Below are positions 33,415 to 42,455 of a stretch of 64,000 nucleotides of DNA, piece by piece (position 1 is the first letter of the stretch; each line of letters starts with the position of its first letter). The translations under genes were made by a program, and so were the position numbers. The notes under the pieces were generated by a model. The model made no database searches, had not been told where the DNA came from, and worked only from the letters and a program-made list of their open reading frames with translations. Origin of the DNA: Phaeovulum molybdatiresistens (GTDB taxonomy: Bacteria; Pseudomonadota; Alphaproteobacteria; Rhodobacterales; Rhodobacteraceae); NCBI RefSeq assembly GCF_023544865.1, contig NZ_JAMJFX010000008.1:62001-126000 (forward strand). The letters are read 5' to 3'.

Positions 33415-33759
33415 ATGACCCGCCTGATCCCCCGCCTTGCCCTTGCGCTGCTTGTCCCGCTGCTGGCGGCCTGCGCCTGGCCGCAGCCCCATGCCGTGCC
33501 CGACCGCATCAGCCTGTCGGCGCGGGTGCTGACGGTGGTCTTCACCGACGGCACCACCTGCCGGGCCGATATAGCCGTGCTGCCCGCGGGGCGGCTGACC
33601 GATTGCGCCTATCCGATCCGCTACGAGGTGGTGATCGAACGGCAAAGCCACCTGCGCGCGCTGGACCCGCTGTTTTCGCCCTATGCCACGGTGCTGCTGC
33701 GCGATGATCGCGGCCGGCGCTGGACCTGGCGCACCCCGCACCGGCGCATCGACCGCTGA
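33415..33759 (+). CDS. Small lipoprotein of unknown function
   Basis: 114 residues. The signal sequence ends in a lipobox (LVPLLAAC, Cys at ~20). The mature part is a short beta-rich domain with two further Cys (TTCRADIAV; TDCAYPIRYEV) that could form a disulfide. I do not recognise the family. The ATG at 33415 has GGAG about 9 nt upstream. It lies between the SLC13 gene and yebC on the same strand. Confidence 0.65.
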   Translation: MTRLIPRLALALLVPLLAACAWPQPHAVPDRISLSARVLTVVFTDGTTCRADIAVLPAGRLTDCAYPIRYEVVIERQSHLRALDPLFSPYATVLLRDDRGRRWTWRTPHRRIDR

Positions 33760-33783
33760 GTCCCCGCACCTGCCTGCCCCCGC

Positions 33784-33813
33784 TTGCGGGCAGGCCCGTC
33801 GCTGGCATATAGA
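33784..33813 (+). promoter_or_regulatory. Predicted yebC promoter
   Basis: TTGCGG (33784-33789), an 18-bp spacer and TATAGA (33808-33813), 32 bp before the yebC ATG. Read by eye. Confidence 0.4.
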
Positions 33814-33845
33814 GGCGGCGATCAACACATACCGATGGGGGGCTC

Positions 33846-34586
33846 ATGGCCGGGCATTCGAAATGGGCGAACATCCAGCACCGTAAGGGCAAGCAGGACA
33901 AGCTTCGTTCGAAACTGTTTTCTAAGCTGGCGAAGGAAATCACCGTTGCCGCGAAAATGGGCGATCCTGACCCCGAAAAGAACCCGCGCCTGCGTCTGGC
34001 GGTAAAGGCGGCCAAGTCGCAATCCATGCCCAAGGACGTGATCGACCGCGCGATCAAGAAATCGCAAGGCGGCGATGCGGCCGACTATACCGAAATCCGC
34101 TATGAAGGTTACGGCCCCAATGGCATCGCGGTGATCGTCGAGGCGATGACCGACAACCTGAACCGTACCGCGTCGAACGTGCGGTCCTATTTCACCAAGC
34201 ATGGCGGCAATCTGGGCACCACCGGATCGGTCAGCTTCATGTTCGACCGGGTGGGCGAAATCACCTATCCCGCCAGCGCGGGCGACGCCGACACCGTGAT
34301 GATGGCCGCGATCGAGGCGGGCGCGGATGACGTGGAATCCGATGACGAGGGGCACTGGATCTATTGCGCTGACACCGCGCTGAATGAGGTGTCCGAGGCG
34401 CTGGAAAAGGTGCTGGGCGAATCGACTGAATCGAAACTGGTCTGGAAACCGCAGAACCGCACCGATGTCGATCTGGACACTGCGCAAAAGCTGATGAAGC
34501 TGATCGACGCGCTGGAAGAAGATGACGATGTGCAGACCGTGACCGCGAATTTCGACGTTCCCGAGGATGTCGCGGCGCAGCTGTAA
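33846..34586 (+). CDS. yebC: YebC/PmpR family protein
   Basis: A 246-residue YebC/TACO1 protein. It begins [19 protein letters not shown] and carries [21 protein letters not shown] and [23 protein letters not shown], all signature segments. Family members were called DNA-binding regulators; recent work on relatives supports a role in translation of difficult peptide sequences. It is a full-length single gene with its own promoter and terminator. Confidence 0.96.
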   Translation: MAGHSKWANIQHRKGKQDKLRSKLFSKLAKEITVAAKMGDPDPEKNPRLRLAVKAAKSQSMPKDVIDRAIKKSQGGDAADYTEIRYEGYGPNGIAVIVEAMTDNLNRTASNVRSYFTKHGGNLGTTGSVSFMFDRVGEITYPASAGDADTVMMAAIEAGADDVESDDEGHWIYCADTALNEVSEALEKVLGESTESKLVWKPQNRTDVDLDTAQKLMKLIDALEEDDDVQTVTANFDVPEDVAAQL

Positions 34587-34630
34587 TCCCGGTATTTCGG
34601 CCCCTGCCGGGCCTGCCGCGTAAGTTCTTT

Positions 34631-34652
34631 GGCCCCGCCCGATGGCGGGGCC
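34631..34652 (+). terminator. Intrinsic terminator of yebC
   Basis: A perfect 9-bp stem, 34631-34639 with 34644-34652, loop CGAT, followed by TTTGCATTT. It is located 44 bp after the yebC stop and before the convergent argP end. Confidence 0.75.
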
Positions 34653-34670
34653 TTTGCATTTGCGGGGCCC

Positions 34671-35552
34671 TCAGGGGGGCAGCAGAACCTGGGCCGCGGC
34701 GGCGCGGATCGCGCGCGTCAACGGCGCCAGCGGCCCGCGCATCCGGCGCAGCGCCTGCCAGTGCAGCGATACATCCAGCGGCGCGGGCGCAAGCGCCACC
34801 AGCCGGCCCGCCGCCAGATGATCGCGGATCAGCGGTTCGGGGTTCATCCCCCATCCCAGGCCCAGCAGGGCGGCTTCGACAAAACCCTGGGATGAGGCGA
34901 TCTGATGCGTGGGCGGTGCGATCGGCGGCCCGGCTGTGCCGCCGCTGATCTGGCGGGCCCAGTCGATCTGCAGCCGGTCTTTGTGGTTGAAGGTGATCGC
35001 CGGTGCCTGCATCAGCGCCTGGGCCGTGGGGCCGTCGGGGAAATGGCGCGCGACAAAGGCGGGGCTTGCGGTGGCGATATAGCGCAGCCGACCCAGGGGC
35101 AGGCTGTCGCAGCCCGCCACCGGGCCGGGGGCGGCGGTCACGGCGGCCAGAACCTCGCCCCGGCGCAGCCAGTCGTCGGAATGGTCCTGATCGTCGATCA
35201 CCAGATCGAACAGCATCCCCGCACAGGCGGCCAGTGCGGGCAGAACCCAGGTCGCCAGGCTGTCGGCATTGACCGCCAGGCGGATCACCGGGGTGGTCGC
35301 CGCCGCGTCCGGCGCGGCCAGATCGCGTTCCAGCAGGCGCACCTGCTGCAGGTGGCGGGCCAGCCGCAGCCCGGTTTCGGTGCCGGTGCAGGGCGTGCCG
35401 CGCCGCACCAGAACACAGCCCATCCGGTCTTCCAGCGCGCGGATGCGCTGGGATATGGCCGAGGGCGTGACATGCAGCGCCGCCGCCGCCGCCTCAAACG
35501 AACCGCGGCGCAGCACCTCGGCCAGGGCGGCCAGCGCGGGATAGTCCAGCAT
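34671..35552 (-). CDS. argP: LysR-family regulator ArgP
   Basis: A 293-residue LTTR. The N-terminal winged HTH is MLDYPALAALAEVLRRGSFEAAAAALHVTPSAISQRIRALEDRMG (residues 1-45). VLVRRGTPCTGTETGLRLARHLQQVRLLE follows, a wording typical of ArgP/IciA rather than generic LTTRs. The effector domain fills the rest. ArgP activates the arginine/lysine exporter gene when basic amino acids are high. It is transcribed away from the LysE/ArgO gene, 84 bp apart, exactly the expected arrangement. Confidence 0.92.
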   Translation of the reverse strand: MLDYPALAALAEVLRRGSFEAAAAALHVTPSAISQRIRALEDRMGCVLVRRGTPCTGTETGLRLARHLQQVRLLERDLAAPDAAATTPVIRLAVNADSLATWVLPALAACAGMLFDLVIDDQDHSDDWLRRGEVLAAVTAAPGPVAGCDSLPLGRLRYIATASPAFVARHFPDGPTAQALMQAPAITFNHKDRLQIDWARQISGGTAGPPIAPPTHQIASSQGFVEAALLGLGWGMNPEPLIRDHLAAGRLVALAPAPLDVSLHWQALRRMRGPLAPLTRAIRAAAAQVLLPP

Positions 35553-35636
35553 AAGTTTTCCTTAATCCACATAACCCAAATGAATTTGCCATGAACCGTC
35601 CCGCCCGGCTAGATCCGGCGCAAAAGGGGGGCGATC

Positions 35637-36257
35637 ATGGTGGCCTATTGGGCGGGACTGAAGCTGGCGCTGGGGCTGATCATGGCGATCGGGGCGCAGA
35701 ATGCCTTTGTGCTGCGCCAGGGGCTGCGGCGCGAACATGTGCTGGCGGTGGTGCTGTTCTGCGCGGCCTCGGACGCGGTGCTGATCGTGCTGGGCGTCAC
35801 CGGCTTTGCCCGGATCAGCGCGCTGGCGCCGGGGTTCGGGCAGGCGATGCTGTGGGGCGGCGTGGCGTTTCTGATCTGGTATGGCGCGCGGGCCTTTCTG
35901 TCGGCCTGGCGCGGCGGTGGGGCGCTGGCGGCGGCGCGGGGCGGCGGGGCCAGCCTGGGCGCGACGCTGGGGATGCTGGCGGTGATCACCTGGGCCAATC
36001 CGCATGTCTGGCTGGATACGGTGGTGTTGCTGGGCGCGATTTCGGCGCAGTTTCCGGGGCAGGGGGCGGCCTTTGCGGCCGGTGCGGTCAGCGCCTCGTT
36101 CACCTTCTTCTTCGCGCTGGGCTTTGGCGCGCGGGGGCTGGCGCCGTTCTTCGCCCGGCCCTGGGCCTGGCGGGCGGTGGATGGGGTGATCGGGGTGATG
36201 ATGTGGTCGATCGCCTGGCGGCTGGCGCAGGGCGCGCTGCAGGGCGCCACCGCCTGA
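35637..36257 (+). CDS. argO: LysE/ArgO-family basic amino acid exporter
   Basis: 206 residues with six hydrophobic helices. It begins GLKLALGLIMAIGAQNAFVLRQGLRREHV, the LysE/ArgO hallmark (IGAQNAFVLRQGL). ITWANPHVWLDTVVLLG in the fourth segment is the second signature. It exports arginine or lysine from the cytoplasm and is probably switched on by the divergently encoded ArgP. A strong AAGGGGGG lies 7 nt before the ATG. The 84-bp intergenic region carries the shared control sequence. Confidence 0.92.
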   Translation: MVAYWAGLKLALGLIMAIGAQNAFVLRQGLRREHVLAVVLFCAASDAVLIVLGVTGFARISALAPGFGQAMLWGGVAFLIWYGARAFLSAWRGGGALAAARGGGASLGATLGMLAVITWANPHVWLDTVVLLGAISAQFPGQGAAFAAGAVSASFTFFFALGFGARGLAPFFARPWAWRAVDGVIGVMMWSIAWRLAQGALQGATA

Positions 36258-36343
36258 GGCCTTGGCCATGGGCGCGCAATCGCCCGTGTGTCCGATACAA
36301 TTCAGCCCTTGAACCCGCGGCCCGGCTGGGGCCTTGTGCGGGC

Positions 36344-37270
36344 ATGAGCCGTTTGACAACCGATATTTCCCTGCAGGGGCTTTCCGGCCCGGTGATTGGC
36401 GTGCTGTGGATGCTGGCCTCGGGGCTGTGTTTCGTGGCCGTCACCGGGATCGTGCGCTATCTGGGCACCGATCTGCCTGCGGTGCAGGGGGCGTTTCTGC
36501 GGTTCGTCTTTGGCCTGGCCTTTCTGGGCCCGGCGCTGGTGGTGACGCTGCGGCGCGGGGTTCCGGCCGGGACGATGCCACTGTTTCTGGGGCGGGGGGC
36601 GCTGCATGCGGTGGCGGTGACGCTGTGGTTCTTTGCGATGGCGCGCCTGCCCGTGGCCGAGGTTACGGCGATCGGCTATATCAACCCGATCGTGGTGACG
36701 CTGGGCGGCGCGTTGTTGCTGGGCGAACGTCTGGCGACGCGGCGGTTGGTGGCGATCGCGGTCGCGGTGGTGGGTGCGCTGATCATCCTGCGCCCCGGGA
36801 TGCGTGAGATTTCGGTGGGCCATCTGGCACAGCTTGGTGCCGCGGTGTCCTTCGGGCTAAGCTATCTGATCGCCAAGCGCCTGTCCGATCGCGTGCCTGC
36901 GGGCGCGGTGGTTGCGATGATGTCGCTGACCGTGGCCATCGCGCTGGCGCCGTTCGCGGTGGCGGTCTGGGTGCCGGTTGGCCTTGTGGCGCTGGCCTGG
37001 CTGGCGCTGGTGGCGTTCTTCGGGACCGTGGGGCATTACTGTATGACCCGGGCCTTTGCGGTCGCCCCGGTCACGGTGACCCAGCCGGTGACCTTCCTGC
37101 AACTGGTCTGGGCGATGTTGCTGGGCATGGCGGTGTTTGGCGAACCGGCGGACCCCTGGGTCTTTGCGGGCGGGGCGCTGATCATCGCCGCGATCAGCTA
37201 CATGACCTGGCGCGAGGCGCAGCTGAAGCGCCGTGTCCTGACCCCCACGGCCCCGCAGACCAAGGTCTGA
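36344..37270 (+). CDS. EamA-domain (DMT superfamily) permease
   Basis: 308 residues with ten membrane helices in two EamA repeats: IGVLWMLASGLCFVAVTGIVRYLG starts the first, AQLGAAVSFGLSYLIAKRLSD the second. The EVTAIGYINPIVVTLGGALLLGE and TVTQPVTFLQLVWAMLLG ends of each repeat are typical. It probably exports a metabolite; the substrate is unknown. The start at ATG 36344 excludes 250 residues of non-hydrophobic open frame that overlaps argO. Confidence 0.88.
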   Translation: MSRLTTDISLQGLSGPVIGVLWMLASGLCFVAVTGIVRYLGTDLPAVQGAFLRFVFGLAFLGPALVVTLRRGVPAGTMPLFLGRGALHAVAVTLWFFAMARLPVAEVTAIGYINPIVVTLGGALLLGERLATRRLVAIAVAVVGALIILRPGMREISVGHLAQLGAAVSFGLSYLIAKRLSDRVPAGAVVAMMSLTVAIALAPFAVAVWVPVGLVALAWLALVAFFGTVGHYCMTRAFAVAPVTVTQPVTFLQLVWAMLLGMAVFGEPADPWVFAGGALIIAAISYMTWREAQLKRRVLTPTAPQTKV

Positions 37271-37286
37271 ACGCGGGGCCGTTGCG

Positions 37287-38324
37287 CTAGCCGCGCGGGG
37301 CGATCAGCCGGGCCAGCACACCTTCGCGCGTGACGCGCCGCCCGTCGGCCAGCGGCAAGGCTGCCGCCCCGCGCAGCCGGTCCATCACCACCCGGATCGG
37401 GGTGTCGGGCGGCAGAGGCGGGCCCGGGGTCGCGCCCGGGGCGGGGTCGGGTTCGGCGGCATCGGCGGCGGTCAGCACACCCAGCGGGTTCATATGCGCT
37501 ACGAAATCCGCCACATAATCGTTGACGGGGGCGGCGATGATGTCGCGCGCGCATCCGGTCTGGACGATCCGCCCCCCGTCCATCAGCGCGATGCGGTTGC
37601 CCAGCTTGAACGCCTCATCCAGATCATGGCTGACAAACAGGATCGTGCGTTTCAGCCGCGCCTGAAGTTCCAGCAGCTCATCTTGCAGGCGGGCGCGGAT
37701 CAGCGGGTCCAGCGCCGAGAAGGGTTCATCCATCAAAAGAATCGGCGCGTCGGTGACAAAGGCCCGGGCAAGGCCCACGCGCTGCTGCATCCCCCCCGAC
37801 AGATCGCCGACCTTCCGATCGGCCCAGTCCGACAGGCCGACCAGCGCCAGCTGTTCATCCACGCGTTCGCGCCGCGCCGCCGGGCCGAGCCCCGCCAGTT
37901 CCAGCCCCAGCCCCACATTGTCGCGCACGCTGCGCCAGGGCAGCAGGCCGAAGTGCTGAAACACCATCGCCACCTGTCGCAGCCGCAGGTTGCGCAGCGT
38001 CGCGCCATCGGCATGGGTGACCGAGGTCATCGCCCCGTCCACCCGCAGCCGCACCTCGCCCCGGCAGACGGGGTTCAACCCGTTGACCGCGCGCAAAAGC
38101 GTGGACTTGCCCGACCCCGACAGCCCCATCAGCACGACGATCTCGCCCTGATTGACGCTTAGCGAACAGTCATGCACCCCCAGCACCTGGCCGGTGGCCT
38201 GCTTCACCTCGGCCCGGCTGGCCCCCGCATCCATCAGCGGCAGGGCGCGGCCGGGATGGTCGCCAAAGACGATGCTGACCCGGTCGAATTCGATCGCGGC
38301 GGCGGGGGTCGGTTGCGGTGTCAT
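37287..38324 (-). CDS. choV: Choline/betaine ABC transporter ATPase ChoV
   Basis: A 345-residue ProV-type ATPase with Walker A GLSGSGKST, signature LSGGMQQRVGLARAF, Walker B ILLMDEPFSALDP and H-loop FVSHDLDEA. A short C-terminal extension replaces the full CBS pair of E. coli ProV (400 residues), as in rhizobial ChoV. It overlaps the permease stop by 4 nt and is the last gene of the choX-choW-choV operon next to betIBA, so choline is the probable substrate. Confidence 0.92.
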   Translation of the reverse strand: MTPQPTPAAAIEFDRVSIVFGDHPGRALPLMDAGASRAEVKQATGQVLGVHDCSLSVNQGEIVVLMGLSGSGKSTLLRAVNGLNPVCRGEVRLRVDGAMTSVTHADGATLRNLRLRQVAMVFQHFGLLPWRSVRDNVGLGLELAGLGPAARRERVDEQLALVGLSDWADRKVGDLSGGMQQRVGLARAFVTDAPILLMDEPFSALDPLIRARLQDELLELQARLKRTILFVSHDLDEAFKLGNRIALMDGGRIVQTGCARDIIAAPVNDYVADFVAHMNPLGVLTAADAAEPDPAPGATPGPPLPPDTPIRVVMDRLRGAAALPLADGRRVTREGVLARLIAPRG

Positions 38325-39157
38325 GGCTTTCTGCGCACCTCCAGCATTACGCGCAGCACGGTCGCAAGCGCCACGATCACCAGCCCCGATTCAAAGCCCA
38401 GATCGGGCCGCATCCGGTTCAGCCCGTTCAGAACCGGCTTGCCCAGGCCATCGGCGCCCACCAGCGTTGCCACCACCACCATCGACAGCGACAGCATGAT
38501 CGTCTGGTTCAGCCCCACCATGATCTGGGGAAAGGCCCAGGGCAGTTCCACCTTGATCAGCCGCTGGCCCGGGGTGGCGCCAAAGGCGGTGGCGGCCTCG
38601 ACCAGCGCGGTGGGGGTCGAGGAGATGCCCAGATGGGTCAGCCGGATCGAGGCGGGCAGCGCAAAGATCACCGTGGCAATCAGCCCCGGCACCATGCCCA
38701 GCCCGAAAAAGATCACCGCCGGGATCAGGTAGACAAAGGTCGGCAGCGTCTGCATCAGATCCAGCACCGGCTCGATCACGCCATAGACCCAGCGCTTGCG
38801 CGCCGCCAGAATGCCCACAGGCACCCCCAGCCCCATGCACAGCGCGCAGGACACCAGGATCAGCGTCAGCGATTCGGTGGTGGCCTTCCAGTAGCCCTGA
38901 TTAAGGATGAACAGCATCCCCAGCGCCACGATCAGGCATTTCTTCCAGCTGCGCTGCAATGCCCATGTCAGGCCTGCGAACACCGCGATCAGGATCAGCG
39001 GATGGGGCGCCTGCAACAGCCACAGCGTGCCCTCGATCAGCCAGCCCATCGCCTTTGACAGGGCGTCGAACGGGCCCTGGGCATGCGCCTTGAGCCAGTT
39101 CACCACGGCCTGTGCCGCGGCGCCCACGGGTATCTTGCTGGCAATCAGCCAATCCAT
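38321..39157 (-). CDS. choW: Choline/betaine ABC permease ChoW
   Basis: A 278-residue ProW-type permease. It begins MDWLIASKIPVGAAAQAVVNWLKAHAQGPFDALS, then has several membrane helices and the coupling loop TAFGATPGQRLIKVELPWAFP. ATG 39157 was chosen because upstream in-frame sequence covers the G/C hairpin that follows choX. It partners with ChoV (4-nt overlap) and the binding protein ChoX. Confidence 0.92.
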   Translation of the reverse strand: MDWLIASKIPVGAAAQAVVNWLKAHAQGPFDALSKAMGWLIEGTLWLLQAPHPLILIAVFAGLTWALQRSWKKCLIVALGMLFILNQGYWKATTESLTLILVSCALCMGLGVPVGILAARKRWVYGVIEPVLDLMQTLPTFVYLIPAVIFFGLGMVPGLIATVIFALPASIRLTHLGISSTPTALVEAATAFGATPGQRLIKVELPWAFPQIMVGLNQTIMLSLSMVVVATLVGADGLGKPVLNGLNRMRPDLGFESGLVIVALATVLRVMLEVRRKP

Positions 39158-39203
39158 CCTGTCGCCCTTGCCTCGCTGCAAAAACCCGATGGGGCAATCC
39201 GGC

Positions 39204-39232
39204 CCGGCGCCGGGGCCAAGGCCCGGCGCCGG
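39204..39232 (-). other. Long G/C hairpin between choX and choW
   Basis: A 13-14 nt stem (39204-39217 with 39220-39232, one bulged G, loop AA) starts 12 bp after the choX stop, inside the operon. It is probably a 3' stabiliser of choX mRNA. There is no T-run, so complete termination is unlikely. Confidence 0.6.
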
Positions 39233-39243
39233 TGGCACCCGGA

Positions 39244-40167
39244 TCAGTTCAGCGCGGCGCTGACCGCGGCCATCGCATCGCCGCCCTCGCGCGTGGTCAC
39301 GCCGGCAAGCCAGGGCGCGATCGCATCGGGGTTGGCGGCAAGCCAGGCGCGGGCGGCCGCATCGGGTTCGGCCCCGTCATTCAGGATCGCGCCCATGATC
39401 TCATTTTCCAGCGCCAGCGAAAATTCCAGGTTCTGCAGGAACTGGCCCACATTGGGGCAATCCGTGGCAAAGCCCTTGCGCACATTGGTCGCGACCGTCG
39501 CCCCGCCGAAATCGGGGCCGAACCAGTCATCGCCCCCCGCCAGATAGGTGATCTGATAGGTGCTGTTCATTGGATGGGGTTCCCAGGCCAGAAAGATCAC
39601 CGGCGCATTGGCACCATCGGCGCGTTCGACCTGCGACAGCATCCCCGGTTCCGAACTTTCCACCAGGCTGAAGCCGGACAGGCCAAAGGCATCGGCGGCG
39701 ATCATGTCCTCGATCAGGCGGTTGCCGTCATTGCCCGGCTCGATCCCGTAGATCCGGCCGTCCAGCGCGTCCTTATGCGCGGCGATGGCGGCGAAATCGG
39801 TGATGCCCAGGGCCGCGCCCGCGGCATTGGTGGCCAGCGTGTATTTCGCGCCCACAAGGTTGGTGCGCAGGGTTTCCACGCTGCCCGCCTCGCGGTAGGG
39901 GGCGATGTCGGCCTCCATCGTCGGCATCCAGTTGCCCAGGAACACATCCACATCGCCCGTGGACAGCGCCGAATAGGTCACCGGCACCGACAGCGTCTTG
40001 ACATCGGTCTCATATCCCAGCGCGCCCAGGATCGTGGTGGCCACCGCGGTGGTCGCGGTGATGTCGGTCCAGCCGACATCCGAAAAGGTGACCTTGTCGC
40101 ACTGGGCCTGGGCTGCGCCTGTGGCGGCCAGCAGGGCAAGGGTCGAAAGGGTCGCGGTCAGTTTCAT
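39244..40167 (-). CDS. choX: Choline-binding periplasmic protein ChoX
   Basis: A 307-residue OpuAC-type binding protein. The signal peptide MKLTATLSTLALLAATGAAQA precedes QCDKVTFSDVGWTDITATT. GNWMPTMEAD and FLAWEPHPMN give the aromatic residues (Trp/Tyr) that box the quaternary ammonium in ChoX/ProX. The position, divergent from betIBA, points to choline rather than betaine. ATG 40167 was chosen at the signal peptide. Confidence 0.93.
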   Translation of the reverse strand: MKLTATLSTLALLAATGAAQAQCDKVTFSDVGWTDITATTAVATTILGALGYETDVKTLSVPVTYSALSTGDVDVFLGNWMPTMEADIAPYREAGSVETLRTNLVGAKYTLATNAAGAALGITDFAAIAAHKDALDGRIYGIEPGNDGNRLIEDMIAADAFGLSGFSLVESSEPGMLSQVERADGANAPVIFLAWEPHPMNSTYQITYLAGGDDWFGPDFGGATVATNVRKGFATDCPNVGQFLQNLEFSLALENEIMGAILNDGAEPDAAARAWLAANPDAIAPWLAGVTTREGGDAMAAVSAALN

Positions 40168-40220
40168 CGGGCACTCCCTGTGTCTGTTCCATGGCGGTCC
40201 GCGCGGGCGCGGCCGGTTTC

Positions 40221-40240
40221 TTGATTGACGAGTCAATTAA
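40221..40240. promoter_or_regulatory. BetI operator between choX and betI
   Basis: TTGATTGAC-GA-GTCAATTAA: a 20-bp inverted repeat with one mismatch and a perfect ATTGAC/GTCAAT core. It covers the -35 box of the predicted betI promoter and lies between the divergent genes, so one BetI dimer (or a pair) could control both directions. Confidence 0.7.
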
Positions 40241-40253
40241 CTCACGCCAAAAT
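40225..40253 (+). promoter_or_regulatory. Predicted betIBA promoter
   Basis: TTGACG (40225-40230), a 17-bp spacer and CAAAAT (40248-40253), 28 bp before the betI ATG. The -35 lies inside the palindrome, consistent with repression by occlusion. Confidence 0.55.
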
Positions 40254-40280
40254 CCTTGGCGTAATCATTTCCGGGGAAAC

Positions 40281-40886
40281 ATGGCCAGGATCTCTGCAGA
40301 ACCTAAACGACGGGCGGACATTGTGAAAGCGACGATCGTCGAGATCGGCGCGCGCGGCTCGCTTGAGGTGACGGTGGCCCAGATCGCGCGGCGCGCGGGC
40401 GTCAGCTCGGCGCTGGCACATCACTACTTCGGCTCGAAAGAGGCGATCTTTGCCGCCACCATGCGCCATGTGCTGACGCTGTTCGGCGCCGAGGTGCGCG
40501 GCGCACTGGCCAGCGCCCGGGGCCCGCGCGCGCGCCTTGAGGCGATCATCCGCGCCTCTTTCGCGGCCGGCTCGTTCCGGCGCGAGGTGGTGTCCGCCTG
40601 GCTCAACTTCTACGTCCTGGCCCAGACCGACCCCGAGGCGCGGCGCCTGCTGCGCGTCTATCACCACCGCCTGCGATCCAACCTGATCCATGACCTGCGC
40701 CCTCTGGCAGGCCCGCGCGCGGCGCGTATCGCCGATGGCCTGGGCGCCTTGATCGACGGGCTTTACCTGCGCGCGGCGCTGTCCGCCCCCGGGCAGGGCA
40801 CCCCCGACCGCGACGGGGCCATCGCCCTGGTGCTCGACACGCTGGGGCGCGAACTGGCCCCCCGCGACCCGGGGCAAAATCGCTGA
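40281..40886 (+). CDS. betI: TetR-family repressor BetI
   Basis: 201 residues. The N-terminal HTH is [20 protein letters not shown] ... [32 protein letters not shown]; the C-terminal ligand domain contains [28 protein letters not shown], the BetI-specific stretch. BetI represses choline oxidation genes and releases DNA with choline. ATG 40281 follows GGGGAAAC. It is the first gene of betI-betB-betA and is followed by a partial dispersed repeat. Confidence 0.94.
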   Translation: MARISAEPKRRADIVKATIVEIGARGSLEVTVAQIARRAGVSSALAHHYFGSKEAIFAATMRHVLTLFGAEVRGALASARGPRARLEAIIRASFAAGSFRREVVSAWLNFYVLAQTDPEARRLLRVYHHRLRSNLIHDLRPLAGPRAARIADGLGALIDGLYLRAALSAPGQGTPDRDGAIALVLDTLGRELAPRDPGQNR

Positions 40887-40891
40887 CTGCC

Positions 40892-40917
40892 GCTTCTTCT
40901 TGGACCAAATACTCCCG
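40892..40917. repeat. Dispersed intergenic repeat, copy 5 (core only)
   Basis: CTTCTTCTTGGACCAAATAC then TCCCG: the reversed core without the hairpin, in the 43-bp betI-betB gap. The sequence that follows (CCGGAGGCC) supplies the betB ribosome-binding site. Confidence 0.6.
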
Positions 40918-40929
40918 CCGGAGGCCTTG

Positions 40930-42384
40930 ATGCTGACCGCCCAACCGACCGCCAGCCATTTCGTCGATGGCCGTTACCACGAAGACGCCACCGGCGCGGC
41001 GATTGCGGTGACCTATCCCCATACCGGCGCGGTGATCGCGCGGCTGCACACGGCCACGCCCGCGGTGATTGAACTGGCCTTGGCCAGCGCGGCGCGCGCG
41101 CAGGTCGAATGGGCCGCCCTGCGTCCGGTCGAACGCGGCCGCATCCTGCGCCGCGCGGCCGATCTGATCCGCGACCGGGGGGCGGAACTGGCGCGGCTGG
41201 AAACGCTCGATACCGGCAAGCCGATCCAGGAAACCGAGGTGGCCGACTGGCCCTCGGGCGCGGATGCGCTGGAATATTTCGCGGGCCTTGCGCCCACCGT
41301 GACCGGGGAAACCATCCCGCTGGGCGGCGATTTCGCCTATACCTTGCGCGAGCCGCTGGGCGTTTGCGTGGGCATTGGCGCCTGGAACTACCCCAGCCAG
41401 ATCGCCTGCTGGAAGGCCGCGCCCGCGCTGGCGATGGGCAATGCGATGGTGTTCAAACCCTCCGAGGTCACGCCCCTGGGCGCGCTGAAGCTGGCCGAGA
41501 TCCTGCATCAGGCGGGCCTGCCGGCGGGGCTGTTCAACGTGGTGCAGGGCGGCGGTGCGGTGGGGGGGCAGCTGACCCGCGATCCGCGGGTGGCCAAGGT
41601 GTCGCTGACCGGCTCGGTGCCCACGGGCGCGCGGGTCTATGCGGCGGCGGCCGAGGGGATGAAGCATGTCACCATGGAACTGGGCGGCAAGTCGCCGCTG
41701 ATCGTCTTTGACGATGCCAACCTTGAAGATGCGGTAGGGGCGGCGATGCTGGGGAATTTCTATTCCTCGGGGCAGGTCTGTTCCAATGGCACGCGGGTCT
41801 TCGTGCAGCGCGGGATCAAGGCGCGGTTTCTGGCGCGACTGGCCGAACGGACGGCACTGATCCGCGCGGGCGACCCGCTGGACCGCGAGACGCAATTCGG
41901 CCCGCTGGTCAGCCCCGCCCAGCACGCGAAGGTCATGGACTATATCCGGATCGCGCAGGCCGAGGGCGCGCGGCTGGTCTGCGGCGGGGCGGCGGGCCGG
42001 GAAGGCGCGAATTTCGTGCAGCCCACGGTCTTTGCCGAGGTCACCGACACCATGACCCTGGCCCGCGAAGAGGTCTTTGGCCCGGTGATGGCGGTGCTGG
42101 ATTTCGACACCGAGGATGAGGTGATCGCGCGGGCCAATGCCACGCAATTCGGGCTGGCCGCGGGGGTCTTTACCGCCGATCTGGCCCGCGGGCACCGGGT
42201 GATCGGGCGGCTGCAGGCGGGCACCTGCTGGATCAACGCCTATAACCTGACGCCGGTGGAAATGCCCTTCGGGGGTGTCAAGGCGTCGGGGCTTGGGCGG
42301 GAAAATTCCCGCGCGGCGATTGAACATTACAGCCAGCTGAAGGCGGTCTATGTGGGAATGGGGCCGGTCGCGGCCCCCTACTGA
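40930..42384 (+). CDS. betB: Betaine aldehyde dehydrogenase
   Basis: A 484-residue NAD(P)-dependent aldehyde dehydrogenase. Catalytic Glu is in [19 protein letters not shown], catalytic Cys in [16 protein letters not shown], and the NAD site is [13 protein letters not shown]. It oxidises betaine aldehyde to glycine betaine. The betI-betB-betA order and length match BetB. GGAGG precedes ATG 40930. Confidence 0.96.
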   Translation: MLTAQPTASHFVDGRYHEDATGAAIAVTYPHTGAVIARLHTATPAVIELALASAARAQVEWAALRPVERGRILRRAADLIRDRGAELARLETLDTGKPIQETEVADWPSGADALEYFAGLAPTVTGETIPLGGDFAYTLREPLGVCVGIGAWNYPSQIACWKAAPALAMGNAMVFKPSEVTPLGALKLAEILHQAGLPAGLFNVVQGGGAVGGQLTRDPRVAKVSLTGSVPTGARVYAAAAEGMKHVTMELGGKSPLIVFDDANLEDAVGAAMLGNFYSSGQVCSNGTRVFVQRGIKARFLARLAERTALIRAGDPLDRETQFGPLVSPAQHAKVMDYIRIAQAEGARLVCGGAAGREGANFVQPTVFAEVTDTMTLAREEVFGPVMAVLDFDTEDEVIARANATQFGLAAGVFTADLARGHRVIGRLQAGTCWINAYNLTPVEMPFGGVKASGLGRENSRAAIEHYSQLKAVYVGMGPVAAPY

Positions 42385-42402
42385 GGCGCCGGGCGGCACA
42401 GG

Positions 42403-42447
42403 CCGGGGGCTGTCTGCCCCCGGACCCCCGAAGGTATTTGGCGCAAG
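42403..42447. repeat. Dispersed intergenic repeat, copy 6
   Basis: Hairpin CCGGGGGC-TGTCT-GCCCCCGG (42403-42423), then core ACCCCCGAAGGTATTTGGCG and CAAGG. It fills the betB-betA gap, and its end (AAGGTGAG) serves as the betA ribosome-binding site. Confidence 0.75.
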
Positions 42448-42455
42448 GTGAGACG

